Of a DNA stretch of 6,645 nucleotides, positions 1 through 6,645 are shown piece by piece. A model generated the notes under the pieces. That model was not told the origin of the DNA, ran no database searches, and saw only the letters and a program-made list of their open reading frames with translations. Position numbers and translations under genes: made by a program. Positions within the stretch are counted from its first letter, which is position 1. Each line of letters begins with the position of its first letter. The stretch is from Rhodobacteraceae bacterium UBA1943 (GTDB lineage: Bacteria > Pseudomonadota > Alphaproteobacteria > Rhodobacterales > Rhodobacteraceae), in assembly GCA_002336845.1 (NCBI GenBank), contig DDEX01000106.1:1-6645 (forward strand), read 5' to 3'.

Positions 1-442
1 TGCGCAGATCGCCCGCCTCAATGACGGCGCTGGCCTGCCCGCTTGGGCTGCGGTCGCGCAATAGGCTGCGTACCCTGGCCAGCAATTCTTTGACACTGAA
101 GGGTTTTACGACGTAGTCCTGCGCCCCCGCATCCAGTGCTGCGACCTTGCCCACCTCGTCCGAGCGCACCGAAAGGATCAAGACGGGGATATGGCTCCAT
201 CCCCGCAAATCGCGCAGTACACTAAGGCCGTCGGCATCCGGCAGCCCCAGGTCCAGAATAACCAGCGCCGGAGTCTCGCGCGCGGCAACCAGCAGGCCCT
301 CGCGTGCCGAGGCTGCCTCGACCACCGAATGCCCTTCGGATTCCAGCGCCAGACGCAAAAAGCGCCGGATCGGCGCTTCGTCATCGATGACGAGTATTCT
401 GGCGGTCGTCGTGGATTGGGCGGCAGCGGGTTGGGCGGTCAT
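1..442 (-). CDS. kdpE: KdpE, OmpR-family response regulator of the kdp operon (3' part missing)
   Basis: This is the N-terminal 147 residues of KdpE, the DNA-binding response regulator phosphorylated by KdpD. The frame starts at the ATG at 442 and runs off the left edge. The visible part is the receiver domain: acidic pocket VIDDEAPIRRFLRLALE (18–34), phospho-acceptor D64 in VILDLGLPDADG (61–72), switch residue S91 in LILSVRS (88–94), and K113 in YVVKPF (110–115), followed by KELLARVRSLLR (118–129). The sequence after VIDDE closely follows E. coli KdpE (IRRFLR…ALE, ILDLGLPD…DG, AALDAGA), which together with the position after kdpD identifies it as KdpE and not another OmpR-type regulator. The winged-helix DNA-binding domain lies outside the window. 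The ATG at 442 is the only in-frame start before the receiver domain. It gives an N-terminal extension of about 12 residues rich in Ala, Thr and Gln compared with E. coli. The start lies 13 nt after the kdpD stop and has no clear Shine-Dalgarno sequence. Confidence 0.96.
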   Translation of the reverse strand, partial: MTAQPAAAQSTTTARILVIDDEAPIRRFLRLALESEGHSVVEAASAREGLLVAARETPALVILDLGLPDADGLSVLRDLRGWSHIPVLILSVRSDEVGKVAALDAGAQDYVVKPFSVKELLARVRSLLRDRSPSGQASAVIEAGDLR

Positions 443-459
443 GGCCGGGGCATTGTCAT
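439..459 (-). other. Six-codon mini-ORF bridging the kdpD stop and kdpE start
   Basis: The coding strand reads ATG ACA ATG CCC CGG CCA TGA (peptide MTMPRP). Its ATG overlaps the kdpD TGA as ATGA, and its TGA overlaps the kdpE ATG, again as ATGA. Because kdpE has no recognisable Shine-Dalgarno sequence in the 13-nt gap, this arrangement could carry terminating ribosomes from kdpD to kdpE by two successive stop/start overlaps. This is inference from geometry only. An ORF this short may be coincidental, and direct reinitiation from the kdpD stop to the kdpE start would also be possible. Confidence 0.3.
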
Positions 460-3134
460 GGCTGTTCGGGATTCAGGATGGGCAGGGTCAGGATGATACG
501 CGTCCCCGTGCCGTTTGGCCACGCCGCTTCGGCCCGGATCGTCCCGCCCATCGCATCGACCAGCCCCTTGCAGATCGACAGCCCAAGGCCGGTTCCGGCG
601 CGCTGCCGGTCGCCGCTTTCGACGCGATAGAACATCTCGAAAACGCGGGCGCGGTCTTCTGGCGGGATGCCGGGACCATGATCGGCCACCGAAAGGGTCA
701 TCAGCGATCCGGTCACGCTGGCCACAAGCGTTACCTCGCTGTCGGTGGGGGCGTATTTCGCCGCGTTGTCCAGAATGTTCACCAGCACCTGCTCCAGCAA
801 CACCGGGTCGGCCTGCACCAGAGGCAGCTTGTCGGGCAGGGTGGTGACCAGCGGATGATGCCGCAACACCCGGCGCATCCGCTGGCGCGTGGCGCCGATC
901 ACCTCGCCCAGATCGACGGCGGACAGGCGGGCCTTCAGGGCACCATGGCCAAGGCGCGTCATATCCAGCAGGTTCTGGACATAGCGGTCCAGCCGCTCGC
1001 CCTCTTCGCGGATCAGATCGGCCATTTCGCGGCGCAGATCATCGGGCAAGGTGTCGGCATCGCTCAGACTGTCGGCCGCACCGATGATCGTGACCAGGGG
1101 CGTGCGCAGATCATGGCTGACCGAGGACAGCAAGGCCGTCCGCAGCCGTTCGGTTTCGGTCGCAAGGCGGGTGGCGGCAAGGTCTTCGGTCAGCCGCAGC
1201 CGCTCGAGCACCAGCACGATCTGGTCGGCCAGCGCCTCCAGCAGCCTGTTATCCAACCGGGCCAAGGCCCCGTCATCTTCGAAGGCGATGCCCAGAATGC
1301 CAAGCTGCCGCTCTGCCGTTCTCAAGGGCAGAAAATACCAGCGGGCGGCGGGCAGCGTGTCAGAGTTGCGGCCCGCCGCCTTGCCCTTGTCCCAGGCGAA
1401 TTGCGCTGCCATCCGGTCGCGCACCTCCAGATGGTCTTCCGGGGGGAATCCCCCGACCACTTGCAAGGTGCCTGACGCATCGGGCATCAGCAGGATGCTT
1501 TCGCACCGCAGGGTCATCGCCACATGACTGACCAGCGCCCAGATCAGATCATCTGTCTGTGCAGCGGCGGCAACCTTGCGGCTGAAGTCGAACAGCTTGT
1601 TGGTCCGGTCCGCGATGTCGGCCTGAACTCGGGCGCGCTGGCGCAGCCGCGCCGCAAGATTGCCCGTGACCAGAGAGGCGGCAAGGAACAGGCAAAGCGT
1701 CAGAACTTCGCCCCGATCAGTGATCGTGAAGGCCAACCGCGGCTCGACGAAGAACAGGTCGTAGGACAGAAAGCTGAGGACCGAAGCAACGATGGCCGGC
1801 AGGTAACCTTGCCGCGATGCCACGCCCACGACCGCGGTCATGAAGATCAACGACAGCGACGGCACAGGGAAATAGCGATCCACCAATGCCGCAGCCAGGT
1901 TCGCCAACAGCGTGGCCCCAATGGCCTCGGCCATGCCTTGCAGCGTCGGGCGGGCAATGCCGAACCGAACCTTCAGGGCCAGCGCCTCTTCTCCGGGGTC
2001 GGAGGCGACCGTAATTTCGAACGGGCCGGCCTGCCGCATCAACCCGCTCACCACATCTTCTTGTAACCAGCCATGCAGAAAGCGACGCCGACGGGGATGG
2101 CCAAGGATGATGCGGCGCACATTGCGGGTTCGCGCATAGTCAAGGATTGCCTCGACCGTGGTTTGCCCGGCCTCGACCACGGCGATTTCTGCGCCCAGAC
2201 GCTCCGCCAGGCGCAGCGAGGCCGAGATGCGGTCTTGCGCGCCCTCGGTCATCCCGGCGTGGTGGCCGGATGTCACGTTGACGGCGATCCAGTCCGCCCT
2301 TGCCCGGTCTGCCGACCGCTTGGCCACGCGGATCGCCTCACGCGCGGCGGGGCTGTCGTTGATACAAACCAGAATGCGCTCTTGCGTGGGCCAGGGGCCC
2401 TCGATGGCATTGGCCGCCATATGTTCGCGCAACTGGGCATCAACCCGATCGGCTGCGGCGCGCATGGCCAGTTCGCGCAGGGCGGTCAGGTTGCCCTTGA
2501 TGAAAAACGATCCCAGCGCCCGTGCCGCCTGATCCTGCGGATAGATCTTGCCCGCCTTCAGCCGGTCCAGCAATTCGTCGGGTGGAAGGTCGATCAGCTC
2601 GATCTCGTCGGCCAGGGCCAGAATGTGGTCGGGCACGGTTTCACGCACCCGAACACCCGTGATACGGGCGACCGTCTCGTTCAGGGTCTCGATGTGCTGG
2701 ATGTTCAGTGTGGTGTAAACGTCGATCCCTGCCGCCAGCACCTCTTCCACGTCCTGCCAGCGTTTTTCGTGGCGCCCGCCTTCGGCGTTGGTGTGGGCAA
2801 GTTCATCAATCAGCGCCAGACGGGGATGGCGCGCCAAAAGCCCGTCCAGATCCATTTCGGTCAGGACGTGATTGCGGTAAAGCACAGGCCTGCGTGGCAG
2901 CACCGGCAGGTCGGCCAGCTTGGCCTCGGTCTCGGCACGGCCATGGGTTTCGATCACCGCTGCCAGAACATCGACGCCTTTCGCCCGCTCTCGATGGGCG
3001 TCGTCCAGCATGGTCCAGGTCTTGCCGACCCCCGGTGCTGCACCGATGAAGATCTTCAGCCGCCCGCGCCCTTCCCGGCTGGCCTGATTCAGCAGGGCCG
3101 CAGGGGAGGGGCGGGCATCGGGGTCGGATTTCAT
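456..3134 (-). CDS. kdpD: KdpD, K+/stress-responsive sensor histidine kinase
   Basis: KdpD is the membrane sensor kinase that phosphorylates KdpE when K+ is limiting. Its 892 aa nearly equal E. coli KdpD (894 aa), so all domains are present. The N-terminal KdpD domain carries Walker A GAAPGVGKT (31–39), ETHGR (62–66) and the Walker B-like LALIDELAHTN (106–116). A universal-stress-protein-like domain spans about 252–377 and includes a basic RRRR patch at 348–351. Four closely spaced membrane segments lie near 400–416, 426–440, 443–463 and 475–493. An Arg-rich stretch follows at 496–510, where E. coli KdpD has its regulatory arginine cluster, and then a GAF-like region at about 515–645. The kinase core has the H-box SSVSHDLRTPL (670–680, phospho-acceptor H674), the N-box with N786 and N790, DHGPGIP (818–824), the F-box VFEMFYR (831–837) and GTGLGLSIC (847–855). 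The ATG at 3134 is preceded by only a weak AGAAAG element (3148–3143), 29 nt after kdpC. No alternative ATG or GTG start is seen upstream in frame. The gene overlaps nothing and is undamaged. Confidence 0.98.
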   Translation of the reverse strand: MKSDPDARPSPAALLNQASREGRGRLKIFIGAAPGVGKTWTMLDDAHRERAKGVDVLAAVIETHGRAETEAKLADLPVLPRRPVLYRNHVLTEMDLDGLLARHPRLALIDELAHTNAEGGRHEKRWQDVEEVLAAGIDVYTTLNIQHIETLNETVARITGVRVRETVPDHILALADEIELIDLPPDELLDRLKAGKIYPQDQAARALGSFFIKGNLTALRELAMRAAADRVDAQLREHMAANAIEGPWPTQERILVCINDSPAAREAIRVAKRSADRARADWIAVNVTSGHHAGMTEGAQDRISASLRLAERLGAEIAVVEAGQTTVEAILDYARTRNVRRIILGHPRRRRFLHGWLQEDVVSGLMRQAGPFEITVASDPGEEALALKVRFGIARPTLQGMAEAIGATLLANLAAALVDRYFPVPSLSLIFMTAVVGVASRQGYLPAIVASVLSFLSYDLFFVEPRLAFTITDRGEVLTLCLFLAASLVTGNLAARLRQRARVQADIADRTNKLFDFSRKVAAAAQTDDLIWALVSHVAMTLRCESILLMPDASGTLQVVGGFPPEDHLEVRDRMAAQFAWDKGKAAGRNSDTLPAARWYFLPLRTAERQLGILGIAFEDDGALARLDNRLLEALADQIVLVLERLRLTEDLAATRLATETERLRTALLSSVSHDLRTPLVTIIGAADSLSDADTLPDDLRREMADLIREEGERLDRYVQNLLDMTRLGHGALKARLSAVDLGEVIGATRQRMRRVLRHHPLVTTLPDKLPLVQADPVLLEQVLVNILDNAAKYAPTDSEVTLVASVTGSLMTLSVADHGPGIPPEDRARVFEMFYRVESGDRQRAGTGLGLSICKGLVDAMGGTIRAEAAWPNGTGTRIILTLPILNPEQP

Positions 3135-3154
3135 CGCACGGACTTTCTGACTGG

Positions 3155-3177
3155 CTGCCAGGGCTAGGGGCTGGCAG
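3155..3177 (-). repeat. Inverted repeat (7-bp stem, 9-nt loop) across the kdpC stop codon
   Basis: On the coding strand CTGCCAG (3177–3171) is followed by a 9-nt loop and its exact complement CTGGCAG (3161–3155). The kdpC stop codon (3166–3164) lies in the loop. The transcript could form a GC-rich hairpin here. No run of U follows the stem, so it does not look like an intrinsic terminator. It could affect mRNA processing or stability, or kdpD translation, or it could be chance in GC-rich DNA. Confidence 0.5.
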
Positions 3178-3739
3178 GCGGTGCCCCGAAAGCATCGTCC
3201 AGCGCCAGATTGGTCTCAAGCACATTTACCGCCGGTTCGCCGTAAAGCATCAGCAGCGGGGGCACCACATGCCCCGCAATCACGGCGCGCACCTTGTCGG
3301 GGGCAATCCGGCGGGCGCTGGCGATGCGGGCCACCTGGGCTTCGGCGTTTGCAGGGCTGATGTCGGGGTCCAGCCCCGAAGCCGAGGCTGTGACCGCATC
3401 GATCGGGGCATCGGCCCCGTTTTCGGCCTGATAGGCCGCACGGCGTTCGGCGACACTGGTAATCAGTGCCGCATTGGTCGGCCCAAGGTTCGAGGCGCCC
3501 GATGGCATTGCCCCCCAGTTCGAGGCCGAGGGGCGCGGATGCAGATACCCCGCCCCGCCAAACGGCTGCGCTATCAGGGCCGACCCGATCACCCGTCCGT
3601 CGCGTTCGATGAAGCTGCCGTTTGCCCGGTCGGAAAACAGGGAGCCGGCAAGTCCGGTCATGGCCAGCGGATAGGCAAGTCCGGTCAGCAGCGTGAAGCC
3701 AAGGGTCAGCGTGACAGCGGGGCGAAGTTGGGAAAACAT
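3164..3739 (-). CDS. kdpC: KdpC, accessory subunit of the Kdp K+ ATPase
   Basis: KdpC is the single-span subunit that sits against KdpA with a periplasmic domain and is needed for complex assembly and high-affinity transport. At 191 aa it matches E. coli KdpC (190 aa). One hydrophobic segment at about residues 9–34 forms the membrane anchor. Family motifs follow in the periplasmic part: IGSALIAQPF (51–60), GYLHPRPSAS (64–73), GASNLGPTN (81–89), TASASGLDPDISPANA (117–132) and the C-terminal VNVLETNLALD (171–181). The ATG at 3739 has an ideal Shine-Dalgarno sequence and lies 10 nt after kdpB. The gene ends with TAG inside the loop of a short inverted repeat that separates it from kdpD. The short Ala/Pro-rich tail after the last motif (184–191) is not conserved in E. 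coli. The protein shows no sign of truncation. Confidence 0.97.
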   Translation of the reverse strand: MFSQLRPAVTLTLGFTLLTGLAYPLAMTGLAGSLFSDRANGSFIERDGRVIGSALIAQPFGGAGYLHPRPSASNWGAMPSGASNLGPTNAALITSVAERRAAYQAENGADAPIDAVTASASGLDPDISPANAEAQVARIASARRIAPDKVRAVIAGHVVPPLLMLYGEPAVNVLETNLALDDAFGAPPASP

Positions 3740-3745
3740 GGCGAT

Positions 3746-3752
3746 CTCCTTA
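3746..3752 (-). promoter_or_regulatory. kdpC ribosome-binding site overlapping the kdpB stop
   Basis: The coding strand reads TAAGGAG, in which TAA is the kdpB stop codon and AAGGAG is a near-perfect Shine-Dalgarno sequence. It ends 6 nt before the kdpC ATG at 3739. It fixes the kdpC start and implies translational coupling from kdpB. It is the strongest ribosome-binding site in the window. Confidence 0.85.
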
Positions 3753-5786
3753 CGCCAGATGAAGGGCGACGATGGCCATGTCGATGGCCTTGATCCCGAG
3801 GAAGGGCACGATCAGGCCCCCAAGCCCGTAGATCAGCAGATTACGCCGCAGCAGCGCCGCGGCCGATGCCGGGCGATATTTGACCCCGCGCAGCGCGAGC
3901 GGCACCAGCGCGATCAGGATCAGGGCATTGAAGATGACCGCCGACAGGATGGCAGAGGATGGAGAGGCCAGGTGCATGACGTTCAGCACCCCCAGCCCCG
4001 GATAGGCGGCCACAAAAATCGCCGGCAGGATGGCGAAATACTTGGCCACGTCATTGGCGATGGAAAATGTGGTCAGCGCCCCGCGAGAGATCAGCAGCTC
4101 TTTGCCGACCATCACCACCTCGATCAGCTTGGTCGGATCGCTGTCAAGGTCGATCAGGTTTGCGGCCTCTTTTGCGGCAGGGGTGCCCGCATTCATCGCC
4201 ACACCCACATCGGCCTGCGCCAGGGCAGGGGCGTCGTTCGACCCATCGCCGCACATCGCCACCAGCCGTCCGCCCGCCTGTTCGCGCCGGATCAGGTCCA
4301 GCTTCATTTCGGGCGTTGCTTCGGCCAGATAGTCGTCCACCCCGGCTTCGGCCGCGATGGCCGCGGCGGTCAGGGGGTTGTCGCCGGTGATCATCACGGT
4401 GCGAATACCCATCGCACGCAACTCGCCAAAGCGTTCGCGGACACCAGGCTTGACCACATCTTTCAGATGCACGGCCCCCAGAATCTGCGCCCCCCGCGCC
4501 ACCAACAGCGGTGTGCCGCCCGAGCGCGCGATCGCCTCGACCTCCTGCGCCAGGGCAGGAGGCGGAGCCTGCCCGGTCAGGCGCATCACCGCGTCGCTTG
4601 CGCCCTTGCGCAGGCTGCTGCCATCGGCCAGATCAAGGCCGGAAAGGCGGGTCTGGGCGGTAAAGGCGACCGCCGAGGCGCCTTCGGGCAAGGCCAGGTC
4701 ATGCCCAAGGATCGTTCGGGCCTTTTCGACGATGCTCTTGCCTTCTGGCGTCTCATCCGCAAGCGAGGCAAGGCAGGCCGCCTCGGCAAGTGTGGCGATG
4801 CTTACCCCCGGCGCAGGGATCAGCGCATCCGCCATGCGGTTGCCAAAGGTGATGGTGCCGGTCTTGTCCAGCAGCAGCGTATCCACATCGCCCGCCGCCT
4901 CGACCGCGCGGCCCGATTTGGCGATGACATTCGATTTCACCAGCCGGTCCATCCCGGCAATACCTATGGCCGACAACAGCCCGCCGATGGTGGTGGGGAT
5001 CAGCGTGACGAACAGCGCCCCCAGCACGATGACCGGAATGCGCAGCCCCGCAAAGCTGGCGAAGGCCGGCAGGGTCACGACAACGAACAGAAAGATCAGG
5101 GTAAGCCCGGCCAGCAGGATGTTCAGCGCAATCTCGTTCGGCGTCTTCTGCCGCTCTGCCCCCTCGACCAGTGCGATCATCCGGTCAAGAAAGCTCTTGC
5201 CCGGTTCGGCCGTGATCCGCACCACCAGCCAATCCGACGCAACCGTGGTGCCGCCGGTGACAGAGGATCGGTCGCCGCCCGCCTCGCGGATCACCGGGGC
5301 GCTTTCGCCGGTGATGGCGCTTTCATTGACCGAGGCGACGCCGCGCACCGCCTCGCCGTCGGTCGGGATGATGTCACCTGCCTCAACCAGAACAAACTGG
5401 CCGGGGCGCAGTTCGTCCGATTCCGCCCATGCCGCCGTGTCGAAGGCGGCGGTCGGTCCCTCCAGCACGCGCACCAGCGTGGTGGTCTTGGTGGCGCGCA
5501 GCGTGTCGGCCCTTGCCTTGCCGCGCCCTTCGGCGAGGGCTTCGGCGAAATTGGCAAACAGCACGCATAGCCACAGCCACAGAGAGATGTGCAGCGAGGT
5601 CCAGCCCCCGGCCACGCCGGTTGCCAGATCGCGCAGCGACAGGGCCGTGGTCATCAGCGCCACCACTGCGGTGGTAAAGATCACGGGGTTGCGCGCCAGG
5701 CTGCGCGGAGCGAATTTGATAAGCGATTGACGCATGGCCTCTGGGGCCAAGTCACGAAGTTGCGCCGATTTCATGGGATGTGCCAT
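3750..5786 (-). CDS. kdpB: KdpB, P-type ATPase subunit of the Kdp K+ transporter
   Basis: KdpB is the ATP-hydrolysing subunit of the KdpFABC inner-membrane complex and powers K+ uptake. The 678 aa length matches E. coli KdpB (682 aa). Motifs in order are: actuator-domain TGES at 159–162, where S162 is the position of inhibitory serine phosphorylation in E. coli; membrane motif IPTTIGG at 263–269; the phosphorylation motif DKTGT at 307–311 with catalytic D307; nucleotide-binding FTAQTRLSG at 375–383 and RKGA at 393–396; TGDNP at 467–471; hinge motif GDGSNDAP at 513–520; and the transmembrane SIANDVAKY at 575–583, whose D579 and K582 correspond to the E. coli coupling residues D583 and K586. 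Hydrophobic spans lie near 34–52, 65–80, 222–242, 249–272, 584–600, 608–632 and 651–676. The start at 5786 is chosen because it follows the Shine-Dalgarno and leaves only 11 nt after kdpA. A second ATG four codons later (5774) is a possible alternative. All catalytic residues are intact. Confidence 0.98.
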   Translation of the reverse strand: MAHPMKSAQLRDLAPEAMRQSLIKFAPRSLARNPVIFTTAVVALMTTALSLRDLATGVAGGWTSLHISLWLWLCVLFANFAEALAEGRGKARADTLRATKTTTLVRVLEGPTAAFDTAAWAESDELRPGQFVLVEAGDIIPTDGEAVRGVASVNESAITGESAPVIREAGGDRSSVTGGTTVASDWLVVRITAEPGKSFLDRMIALVEGAERQKTPNEIALNILLAGLTLIFLFVVVTLPAFASFAGLRIPVIVLGALFVTLIPTTIGGLLSAIGIAGMDRLVKSNVIAKSGRAVEAAGDVDTLLLDKTGTITFGNRMADALIPAPGVSIATLAEAACLASLADETPEGKSIVEKARTILGHDLALPEGASAVAFTAQTRLSGLDLADGSSLRKGASDAVMRLTGQAPPPALAQEVEAIARSGGTPLLVARGAQILGAVHLKDVVKPGVRERFGELRAMGIRTVMITGDNPLTAAAIAAEAGVDDYLAEATPEMKLDLIRREQAGGRLVAMCGDGSNDAPALAQADVGVAMNAGTPAAKEAANLIDLDSDPTKLIEVVMVGKELLISRGALTTFSIANDVAKYFAILPAIFVAAYPGLGVLNVMHLASPSSAILSAVIFNALILIALVPLALRGVKYRPASAAALLRRNLLIYGLGGLIVPFLGIKAIDMAIVALHLA

Positions 5787-5794
5787 GACATTGG

Positions 5795-5800
5795 TCCTTA
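5795..5800 (-). promoter_or_regulatory. kdpB ribosome-binding site overlapping the kdpA stop
   Basis: On the coding strand TAAGGA contains the kdpA stop codon TAA and an AAGGA Shine-Dalgarno core, 8 nt before the kdpB ATG at 5786. It supports the ATG at 5786 as the kdpB start over the in-frame ATGs further upstream. It also suggests that ribosomes finishing kdpA reinitiate on kdpB. Confidence 0.75.
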
Positions 5801-6645
5801 AAAGCTGTGCCCGGCCAGCCGTGCGGTTTCTTCCGCAAGGGGGCCAAGGGCAAGCACGGGAAAGAAGGTAAGCGCGCCAAGAATCAGCACGGTCAGGATC
5901 AGCAGCACCACGAACAGCGGCCCATGGGTTGGAAAGGTGCCTGCCGTAGCCGCCGCCTTGGGCTTGTGCGAAAGTGAACCGGCGATGGCCAGCAGCGGAA
6001 TGATCATGGCATAGCGGCCAAGCGCCATGACCAGACCGATGGCCGTGGTGTGCCAGGGCAGCGCCGCCCCCCATCCGGCAAAGGCCGATCCATTGTTCCC
6101 CGTCGCGCTGGAATAGGCGTAAAGGATTTCACTGAGGCCATGCGGGCCGGGGTCTTGCACGGCGGCCAGCGAGGCGGGCAGGGTTGCGGCAAAGGCCCCG
6201 ACGACCAGAATGCCCACCGGCATCGACAAAAAGGCGATGACGGCCAGAGTCACCTCGCGCGCCTCGATCTTGCGGCCCAGATATTCCGGTGTGCGCCCCA
6301 CCATCAGCCCGGCAAGAAACACCGCGAGGATGGCGTAAAGCAGCATCCCGTAAAGGCCAGAGCCGACGCCGCCAAAGATCACCTCGCCGATCTGCATGAA
6401 CACCAGCATCACCAGCCCGGAAAGCGGCATGAAGCTGTCGTGCATGGCATTGACCGAGCCGTTCGAGGCGGCGGTGGTCGATGCCGCCCACAGTGAGGAC
6501 AGCATGGCGCCGAACCGCGTCTCCTTGCCTTCCATGTTGGCGCCAAGGCCCAATGCGGGGTTGCCTGCGGCCTCGTAAAGGTGGATGACCGCCAGCCCCG
6601 CCACGAACATCAGCGCCATGGCGGCAAAGATCGCCCAGCCCTGCC
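5798..6645 (-). CDS. kdpA: KdpA, K+-binding/translocating subunit of the Kdp K+ ATPase (5' part missing)
   Basis: This is the C-terminal 281 residues of KdpA, about half of the roughly 557 aa E. coli protein. The frame is open through the right edge (residues QGWAIFAA precede the first internal Met), so the true start is outside the window. KdpA is the inner-membrane, superfamily-of-K+-transporters subunit that selects K+ and passes it to KdpB. Visible signatures, numbered within the fragment, are NMEGKETRFG (36–45), the third pore loop TTAASNGSVNAMHDSF (56–71), EVIFGGVGSGLYGM (87–100), EYLGRKIEAREV (120–131) and the fourth pore loop ATGNNGSAFAGWG (180–192). Several hydrophobic spans alternate with these loops, and the last lies at about 242–262. 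The gene ends with TAA, which forms part of the kdpB ribosome-binding site. No frameshift or damaged pore motif is seen. The family assignment is very secure. Confidence 0.98.
   Translation of the reverse strand, partial: QGWAIFAAMALMFVAGLAVIHLYEAAGNPALGLGANMEGKETRFGAMLSSLWAASTTAASNGSVNAMHDSFMPLSGLVMLVFMQIGEVIFGGVGSGLYGMLLYAILAVFLAGLMVGRTPEYLGRKIEAREVTLAVIAFLSMPVGILVVGAFAATLPASLAAVQDPGPHGLSEILYAYSSATGNNGSAFAGWGAALPWHTTAIGLVMALGRYAMIIPLLAIAGSLSHKPKAAATAGTFPTHGPLFVVLLILTVLILGALTFFPVLALGPLAEETARLAGHSF

Noticed and set aside
147..1475. A 442-codon plus-strand open frame antisense to kdpE and kdpD.
   Set aside because: It crosses two well-supported minus-strand genes and has low-complexity, Arg/Gln/Gly-rich translation without a domain. 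Best explained as a compositional shadow.
2073..3167. A 364-codon plus-strand open frame antisense to the N-terminal half of kdpD.
   Set aside because: Same reasoning: it mirrors the conserved KdpD coding frame and shows no independent motif or ribosome-binding site that I can support.
3155..3177. A rho-independent terminator after kdpC.
   Set aside because: A stem-loop is present, but no U-run follows it and kdpD begins only 29 nt after the kdpC stop, so transcription most likely continues into kdpDE.
3164..3739. A separate kdpDE promoter inside kdpC, as reported for E. coli.
   Set aside because: I could not identify a convincing -35/-10 pair by eye in this GC-rich coding stretch. Transcription start mapping would be required.
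3693..5570. A 625-codon open frame on the plus strand antisense to kdpB.
   Set aside because: It lies wholly opposite kdpB and the end of kdpC, both unmistakable genes. Its translation is rich in Arg, Gln, His and Gly with no recognisable domain, as expected for the antisense of a GC-rich gene with few stop codons.
5787..6074. A 96-residue N-terminal extension of KdpB if the most upstream in-frame ATG is used.
   Set aside because: It would overlap the well-conserved end of kdpA in another frame, is unlike any KdpB N-terminus, and a good Shine-Dalgarno sequence precedes the ATG at 5786.
6617..6619. The ATG at 6619 as the start of kdpA.
   Set aside because: The frame stays open to the window edge with KdpA-like residues before it, and half of the protein would be missing. 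It is an internal methionine of a gene cut by the window.

Overview
The window is a minus-strand kdp operon, read right to left as kdpA (5' part missing) – kdpB – kdpC – kdpD – kdpE (3' part missing). It encodes the high-affinity ATP-driven K+ uptake complex KdpFABC and its sensor kinase/response regulator pair KdpD/KdpE. The three complete genes are uninterrupted and close to E. coli length: KdpB 678 aa, KdpC 191 aa, KdpD 892 aa. The key catalytic residues of all five proteins can be read directly. The DNA is GC-rich, with strong third-position G/C. This, together with protein features such as the Ala-rich termini, suggests an alphaproteobacterium, possibly Rhodobacterales. The taxonomic call is an impression from composition and protein style, not a search result.

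Layout. Positions 6645–5798 hold the C-terminal half of KdpA, the K+-selective channel-like subunit. After 11 nt comes kdpB (5786–3750), the P-type ATPase. After another 10 nt comes kdpC (3739–3164), the single-span accessory subunit. At both of these junctions the Shine-Dalgarno sequence begins at the stop codon of the upstream gene (TAAGGA and TAAGGAG), so translation is probably coupled and keeps the subunits near equal amounts. A 29-nt gap containing a 7-bp inverted repeat then separates the transporter genes from kdpD (3134–456). kdpE starts 13 nt after kdpD and runs off the left edge (442–1). The kdpD and kdpE starts have weak or no visible Shine-Dalgarno sequence. This fits lower translation of the regulators than of the pump.

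How the genes work together. By analogy with E. coli, KdpD senses K+ limitation or related stress and phosphorylates KdpE. KdpE~P activates kdp transcription, and the KdpFABC complex then imports K+ using ATP. The promoter, the KdpE operator and any kdpF would lie upstream of kdpA, beyond the right edge, and cannot be assessed.

No stretch longer than about 30 nt lacks a gene. I see no mobile element, RNA gene, CRISPR array or foreign-looking segment. I found no undescribed system. The points worth a second look are small-scale features at the gene junctions.
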